In this document: positions 54,892 through 58,981 of the stretch, piece by piece
Layout of the letters: every line of letters starts with the position of its first letter
Numbering within the stretch: the first letter of the stretch is position 1
NCBI GenBank assembly: GCA_002328585.1
Contig: DCUV01000037.1
Span: 1-58,981, forward strand
Direction: 5' to 3'
DNA from: Spirochaetia bacterium UBA2205
GTDB taxonomy: Bacteria > Spirochaetota > UBA4802 > UB4802
DNA: 58,981 nucleotides
Program-made: the position numbers and the translations under genes
Notes under the pieces: generated by a model
What the model was told of the DNA's origin: nothing
The model's database searches: none
What the model saw: only the letters and a program-made list of their open reading frames with translations

Positions 54892-56095
54892 TCGCAAAAT
54901 AGCAATTCTGGTGGGTGATGGTATGGCAGATTATTCCATTGGCGAACTGGGGGATAAAACACCTCTCCAGTATGCCGACACCAGGCACATGGACTATCTG
55001 GCAAAAAACGGTATTTGCGGATTGGCACATACAGTACCGCAGGGAATGCCTCCTGGAAGTGATGTTGCCAATCTTTCATTGTTTGGATATGACCCAGTAC
55101 AGTGCTATACCGGCAGGGCACCGCTTGAAGCGCTGAATATGGGGATTGAGCTTGGTCCAGATGATGTTGCGTTCCGTTGTAATATAGTAACAATAGAGAA
55201 TGCCATCATGCAGGATTTTAGCGCCGATCATATTGATTCAGCATTTACAAAAATTGTTATTGATGAGCTTGCACAGCAGATACAATTAAAAGACATAGAA
55301 TTTTATGCAGGGGTTTCATACCGTAATATTGTGGTGATACGGCATTTTACAGGAGATATGCCAGTAACCACGCCGCCTCATGATATACAGGGCAAGGCTG
55401 TTAATGATTATCTTCCTATGAGTGATAACAGCAAGCTGCTCAATGATATAATGAAACAAGCATCTGAAGTGATAGCTCATTCAAAGGTTATTGCTGAGGC
55501 TAAAACCCGATACAGGGGAAATCCCACGGCAATATGGCTATGGGGTGGTGGATTTAAACCCAGCATGGAACCTCTGTCAAAGCGATTTGGGTTATACGGG
55601 TTTACCATATCAGCAGTTGATTTGATTCATGGCATTGGGAGAGCAGCAGGACTATCGCCCATATATGTTGAAGGTGCAACCGGCTATATAGATACTAATT
55701 ATGATGGTAAAGCCGCAGCCTTGATTGAAGCCATGAATAAAGCCAACTTTGTGTTTTTGCATGTAGAAGCACCTGATGAGTCGGGGCATGAGGGTAATCT
55801 GAAACACAAGCTGAAAGCTATAGAAGATTTTGATGTAAAGATAGTTGGCCCTGTTGTTAATATGCTTAATCGCTATGGAGCATTTACCGTACTGGTTATG
55901 CCTGATCATCCAACGCCACTGAATCTAAGGACTCATACAAGCGAGCCTGTTCCTTTTGTCATCTATTCGCCAGATATGAACTATCGTTTGCAGTGCAATG
56001 GCTTTAATGAGGTGGATGCGAAAGCCACCGGTATAGTGGTTGACCGTGCACATACGCTGCTGGCGATGATGGTGAATAATTCATTTCCATGGTGA
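54884..56095 (+). CDS. apgM: cofactor-independent phosphoglycerate mutase, archaeal type
   Basis: 403 residues. ILVGDGMAD (metal/catalytic N-terminus), PPGSDVANLSLFGYDP, ADFVFLHVEAPDESGHEGN-like segment and MPDHPTP are ApgM signatures of the alkaline-phosphatase superfamily. Interconverts 2- and 3-phosphoglycerate, linking glycolysis with the serine pathway. Overlaps the DUF62 gene and is followed 7 nt later by the SH3 gene. Confidence 0.92.
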   Translation: MVNRKIAILVGDGMADYSIGELGDKTPLQYADTRHMDYLAKNGICGLAHTVPQGMPPGSDVANLSLFGYDPVQCYTGRAPLEALNMGIELGPDDVAFRCNIVTIENAIMQDFSADHIDSAFTKIVIDELAQQIQLKDIEFYAGVSYRNIVVIRHFTGDMPVTTPPHDIQGKAVNDYLPMSDNSKLLNDIMKQASEVIAHSKVIAEAKTRYRGNPTAIWLWGGGFKPSMEPLSKRFGLYGFTISAVDLIHGIGRAAGLSPIYVEGATGYIDTNYDGKAAALIEAMNKANFVFLHVEAPDESGHEGNLKHKLKAIEDFDVKIVGPVVNMLNRYGAFTVLVMPDHPTPLNLRTHTSEPVPFVIYSPDMNYRLQCNGFNEVDAKATGIVVDRAHTLLAMMVNNSFPW

Positions 56096-56102
56096 GGACA
56101 CT

Positions 56103-57530
56103 ATGTCAAAAAAGTTTATTGCTTTACTCATTGTAGTTATTGCTATTGCTGGATTTGTTATATATCGTGCTTTTTCCCCTGCAACAGTTGATACGGCAAT
56201 TTCGTATATTGATGATGGCAGATATGCTAAAGCCCATCGAGTGCTTGATAGTTTGTCAAAAACAGCTCATTATGAAGAAGGTGAAAGGATTTACTATTAC
56301 CGTTTGAAGGCGTTGCTGGGATTTATTAATGAGTTGAATAGTGATTATGAAGAAGAGCGCGAAACCATTGATAAAAGCAAGGAGAACAAGCTCATAGACA
56401 AGCTAAAACGTGATATAGAAAAAATAAATAAAAAAGAAGGATTGGATTTCATTCTGGTGACGGAGCCAAAATGTTATATTTTTACTGCCGGGAAGCTGTA
56501 TGATGAGTTTATTGCTTTATACCCGGGAAGTCGATATCGTGAAAGCATTGATTTTGAAATTTTGCAATTTATGATGGGTGCCCATGTCAATACTATGGAT
56601 CCCATTATTGAATTTTATAAACGCTATCCTGAAACCACCTATCTGTCATCGCTGGTAAACATTCTTTTTAAGGCATTGGCAAGTCCTTCCATCACAGGAA
56701 AGGAGCACACAGAAACACTATCTTCAATGCTTGAAAAATTTTGCAATAAATATGCCTCAAGTGCTCAGTACTATCGCATATTCAGGTGTAAAGGCGAAAA
56801 TGTAAACCTGAGAGATTCATCGGGAACATTTGGACAAATAACCGGCAAGCTTGATAAAGGTGAGATAGTAGTACAGCTTGAGCGTTCCATGGATTCAGTA
56901 CAGATTGGCGATGTCAGGGATTACTGGTACAGGGTTGTATCGGTAAGTGGTAGCAGAGGGTGGGTTTTTGGTAAATATCTTGAGCAAGTACCGGTAAAGC
57001 AGGCACAAGCGGTTGAAGAAGAAAAGTTTACTATTGATGAACGCTTTGCTACATGGATTGATTCAAATACGCCTGAAGGGTGGCAACATTATTTTCATGG
57101 GTATGAATCAGCAATACGTTTTGTAAAAAGCAGTAATCAAAATATTGTAAAGGTAAATACACAGGACAAAGGAGGGCTTTATAAAAAAACAGGAAGCTTT
57201 CAGAATATAACCTGTAAGGTTAAAGGCAGGCTTATTCAGGGTAATGTCATCCTGCTTGGTGTTGTTGGATATGGCGGATATGCATATGTTATAACCCTTA
57301 TGCCAAAAAGTTTGGATGCATGCGGTTATCACATACCGTATGATACTTCATTGTGGCATGAATATGAAATGCGTTCGGAAGGGAAGATATTTTCATTGTA
57401 TATTGACGGTGAGCTTGTGGCAAGGAAGATTTCACCGGTAAAACATCCCCTATTAACGTCAGCAGGAATTTTTATTTTAGTTTGTCAGGATGGTGGTTCG
57501 GCAGAGATTGAATATGTAAAGATTAAATAA
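56103..57530 (+). CDS. membrane-anchored protein with SH3 and C-terminal sugar-binding-like domain
   Basis: 475 residues. An N-terminal anchor (about 5-25), a helical region to about 230, a bacterial SH3 domain (about 235-300: CKGENVNLRDSSGTFGQITG, WYRVVSVSGSRGWVFGKYL) and a C-terminal beta-sandwich (about 315-475) resembling laminin-G/DUF1080 folds (NGEIYIDGELVARKI-like strand). SH3b domains often bind cell wall. I expect a periplasmic envelope protein; no enzyme activity is indicated. Confidence 0.65.
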   Translation: MSKKFIALLIVVIAIAGFVIYRAFSPATVDTAISYIDDGRYAKAHRVLDSLSKTAHYEEGERIYYYRLKALLGFINELNSDYEEERETIDKSKENKLIDKLKRDIEKINKKEGLDFILVTEPKCYIFTAGKLYDEFIALYPGSRYRESIDFEILQFMMGAHVNTMDPIIEFYKRYPETTYLSSLVNILFKALASPSITGKEHTETLSSMLEKFCNKYASSAQYYRIFRCKGENVNLRDSSGTFGQITGKLDKGEIVVQLERSMDSVQIGDVRDYWYRVVSVSGSRGWVFGKYLEQVPVKQAQAVEEEKFTIDERFATWIDSNTPEGWQHYFHGYESAIRFVKSSNQNIVKVNTQDKGGLYKKTGSFQNITCKVKGRLIQGNVILLGVVGYGGYAYVITLMPKSLDACGYHIPYDTSLWHEYEMRSEGKIFSLYIDGELVARKISPVKHPLLTSAGIFILVCQDGGSAEIEYVKIK

Positions 57531-57592
57531 TTGACAAACTGCAGATAATAGTAATTTTATTTTTTTATAGATAGAAAGTATGGAGGCATCAG

Positions 57593-58981
57593 ATGGAGAG
57601 AGCAATACGTGCATTTGTAAGGCGTTTTTACCTTGCAACCACCCTTGTTGAGTATTGCATCATAATACCCATTGCCCTCATAGTTATTGCACTCAGTACT
57701 GATATAACTGTTCAGCAGCTCTATTCCATTTTTATTGTAGTTGCAATAGTTGCTGCCGTTGCCCTTGTTACTTTTCCCCCTGTTCAAAAATATATGTTTA
57801 AGCCTTTTATTCAGTTAGCTGATTTGATAAAAGAAGGGAAAGAGGCTGATGCAACAATAAAAATACTGGTACGGGAACGCCTTTATGCTTTGCCTGCTAT
57901 GCGTTCGTTTATTGGCATTGTTTTCTGGTTTGGCAGTATTAGTCTTGTCATAATTGGTATGTGGATTATACATATTGATGTAGAGACCATACTGGTGTGT
58001 TTTGTGGTTGGCACCTTTATACTTATAGCGGTAGAATTTGCCCTTACTATCGTTTCTCAAAGGATTGTTAATGAATTCATAAAGAAAAATGATTTTATTA
58101 ACGATTTTATTAATTACTCATCTCAAAAAAACATTAGCATCTGGGGATCGTTACGAAACACATTGACAGTTTCAGTAGGTTCAATGATATTACTATCTAT
58201 CTTACTTGTTGCCTCCAGCAGCCTTTTATTTATTTTTAAATCCCGCATAGATGAGTATGCAGGGCAAATGACCACCAATGCACTGGCTGTTAAAAATGAT
58301 ATTATTGCTACATTGCAGATTGGACTTGATATGGCAGGTATTGCGGCTCAACATAATTCCGTTGAAATGTTGCTTTCGATGAAGCAAAATTCAGAAATCT
58401 ATGATATATTTGTTATGAACAATGAACAAAATGCTTATGCCCGGAATACGCTGAAAAATAAAGTAACAGGGTTGTTATCAGGCTCTCTGGGAATGGATGG
58501 TGTCAAAAATAAGAAACCATTTATAGGCAGTTTTGTATTTGTCCCGGCAATAAAAAAATCGTTAACAGTATGTGCTTACCCCGCTAACAATGCATGGTAT
58601 TGTGTAGCATTTGATCTGCATACACTATTTTCAAAACGCTATAGCCATTATCGTATTGGAAATCGTGGATATATACTATTGATGGATAAAAACGGTATCT
58701 TTTTGTCACATCCCCATGAACAATATATTGGCAAAGAAAATCTCCAGCAGTATGATTGGGGTAGAAAAGCATTTGCCACTCAATCAGTAGTTAAATATCC
58801 GTGGGAGGGAGAGCGCAAAATCATTACCGTAGCCATCAGCGATGTTCCTGCTTTTTCAGTAGCTCAGACGGCATATGAGCAGGAAATAGCCATGACGATA
58901 AAAAATATAATAGTGTTTATAATTATTATTTCCATAGGTATTATAATTTTAGGGATTATTGCAAGTATTGTACTATTAACC
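57593..58981 (+). CDS. membrane sensor with large extracytoplasmic domain, 3' end outside window
   Basis: 463 codons open to the window edge, ATG 57593 with GGAGG 7 nt upstream. Two hydrophobic helices at about 20-70 and two more at about 100-150 precede a further membrane helix (about 195-215). A Cache-like region with WYCVAFDLHTLF and GYILLMDKNGIFLSHP follows, then another membrane helix near residues 440-463. The DxNG..L.HP pattern is typical of dCache sensors of chemoreceptors and cyclases. The output domain lies beyond the window. Confidence 0.8.
   Translation, partial: MERAIRAFVRRFYLATTLVEYCIIIPIALIVIALSTDITVQQLYSIFIVVAIVAAVALVTFPPVQKYMFKPFIQLADLIKEGKEADATIKILVRERLYALPAMRSFIGIVFWFGSISLVIIGMWIIHIDVETILVCFVVGTFILIAVEFALTIVSQRIVNEFIKKNDFINDFINYSSQKNISIWGSLRNTLTVSVGSMILLSILLVASSSLLFIFKSRIDEYAGQMTTNALAVKNDIIATLQIGLDMAGIAAQHNSVEMLLSMKQNSEIYDIFVMNNEQNAYARNTLKNKVTGLLSGSLGMDGVKNKKPFIGSFVFVPAIKKSLTVCAYPANNAWYCVAFDLHTLFSKRYSHYRIGNRGYILLMDKNGIFLSHPHEQYIGKENLQQYDWGRKAFATQSVVKYPWEGERKIITVAISDVPAFSVAQTAYEQEIAMTIKNIIVFIIIISIGIIILGIIASIVLLT

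Larger units (their letters stand above)
437..55986. repeat. dispersed word AACTATCGCCM, 13 exact copies
   Basis: Exact AACTATCGCC (+) or GGCGATAGTT (-) at 437 (+), 2477 (-), 12468 (+), 14376 (+), 22338 (-), 23437 (-), 23999 (+), 25849 (-), 28973 (+), 34604 (-), 41685 (-), 43072 (+) and 43709 (-); the base after GCC is C or A in all. One-mismatch copies lie at 620, 3425, 12008, 15564, 32262, 36526, 38148, 48284, 50525 and 55650. Shorter AACTATCG cores are at 8824, 34329, 35223, 40204, 54047, 54122 and 55979. Ten exact copies are in genes, three intergenic. Coordinates were read by eye. Confidence 0.85.

Noticed and set aside
1..58981. CRISPR arrays, prophage, integrase or IS element with terminal repeats
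   Set aside because: No regularly spaced repeats, phage structural genes, integrase or complete transposase were found; only decayed HTH and ATPase fragments.

Overview
The window is AT-rich (roughly 38-40% G+C by eye) bacterial chromosome, densely coding on both strands with short operons and strong AGGAGG-type ribosome binding sites. It holds no plasmid, prophage or CRISPR signature. I infer a Gram-negative, probably spirochaete-like organism. The clues are an outer-membrane-type protein resembling the leptospiral Lsa36 family, a bactofilin, many membrane sensors including a chemoreceptor, and the yaaR-holB-ricT-metG block. No gene fixes the genus, and the phylum call is inference.

Layout. 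1-6.9 kb: cut tRNA, TPR lipoprotein-like exported protein, an MNT/HEPN pair with a lost HEPN histidine, an amino acid permease, a PLP enzyme, a PlsB-like acyltransferase and a lipase-like hydrolase. 7-9.5 kb: PAS histidine kinase plus NarL-type regulator. 9.6-20 kb: acyl-CoA and organic-acid metabolism (two acyl-CoA synthetases, CoA-binding protein, GlcD), an MFS exporter, an M20 peptidase and the DNA-damage protein SRAP/YedK. 20-24.2 kb: hybrid kinase, then umuDC behind a promoter with a LexA-box-like palindrome. 24.3-31.7 kb is accessory: an intact MntA-HepT pair, a truncated AAA ATPase, an Lsa36-like protein, direct repeats, a ribbon-helix-helix-like regulator, a repeat-tailed small exported protein, an inhibitory-type serpin, a 5'-truncated acyl-CoA synthetase and a decayed PIN toxin locus.

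31.7-36.7 kb: two unknown envelope-associated genes, then parAB. 36.7-41.8 kb: a six-gene minus-strand operon, bactofilin-yaaR-holB-ricT-metG-phosphodiesterase. 41.8-42.9 kb: a 47-residue helix-turn-helix gene with palindromic sites, a frameshifted HTH gene and tRNA-Arg(CCG). 43-52.3 kb: bile-acid-type symporter, a chemoreceptor truncated by a 7-bp duplication, serA, a MarC protein, and an operon of response-regulator kinase, TPR sensor and uvrC. 52.4-59 kb: zinc-ribbon mini-protein, a gene behind a G9 tract, an orphan HEPN protein, a DUF62/apgM/SH3 operon, and the start of a membrane sensor cut by the window end.

The most unusual signal is not a gene. The 11-mer AACTATCGCCM occurs 13 times exactly, on both strands, in coding and intergenic DNA and in several reading frames, against an expectation well below one. 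Two opposed copies form the hairpin between the convergent marC and uvrC genes. This is how DNA uptake sequences behave in Haemophilus and Neisseria. A second dispersed word, GGGGTCAGAGC, occurs seven times, and a promoter-like word, AAAAAGCTTGCA, four times.
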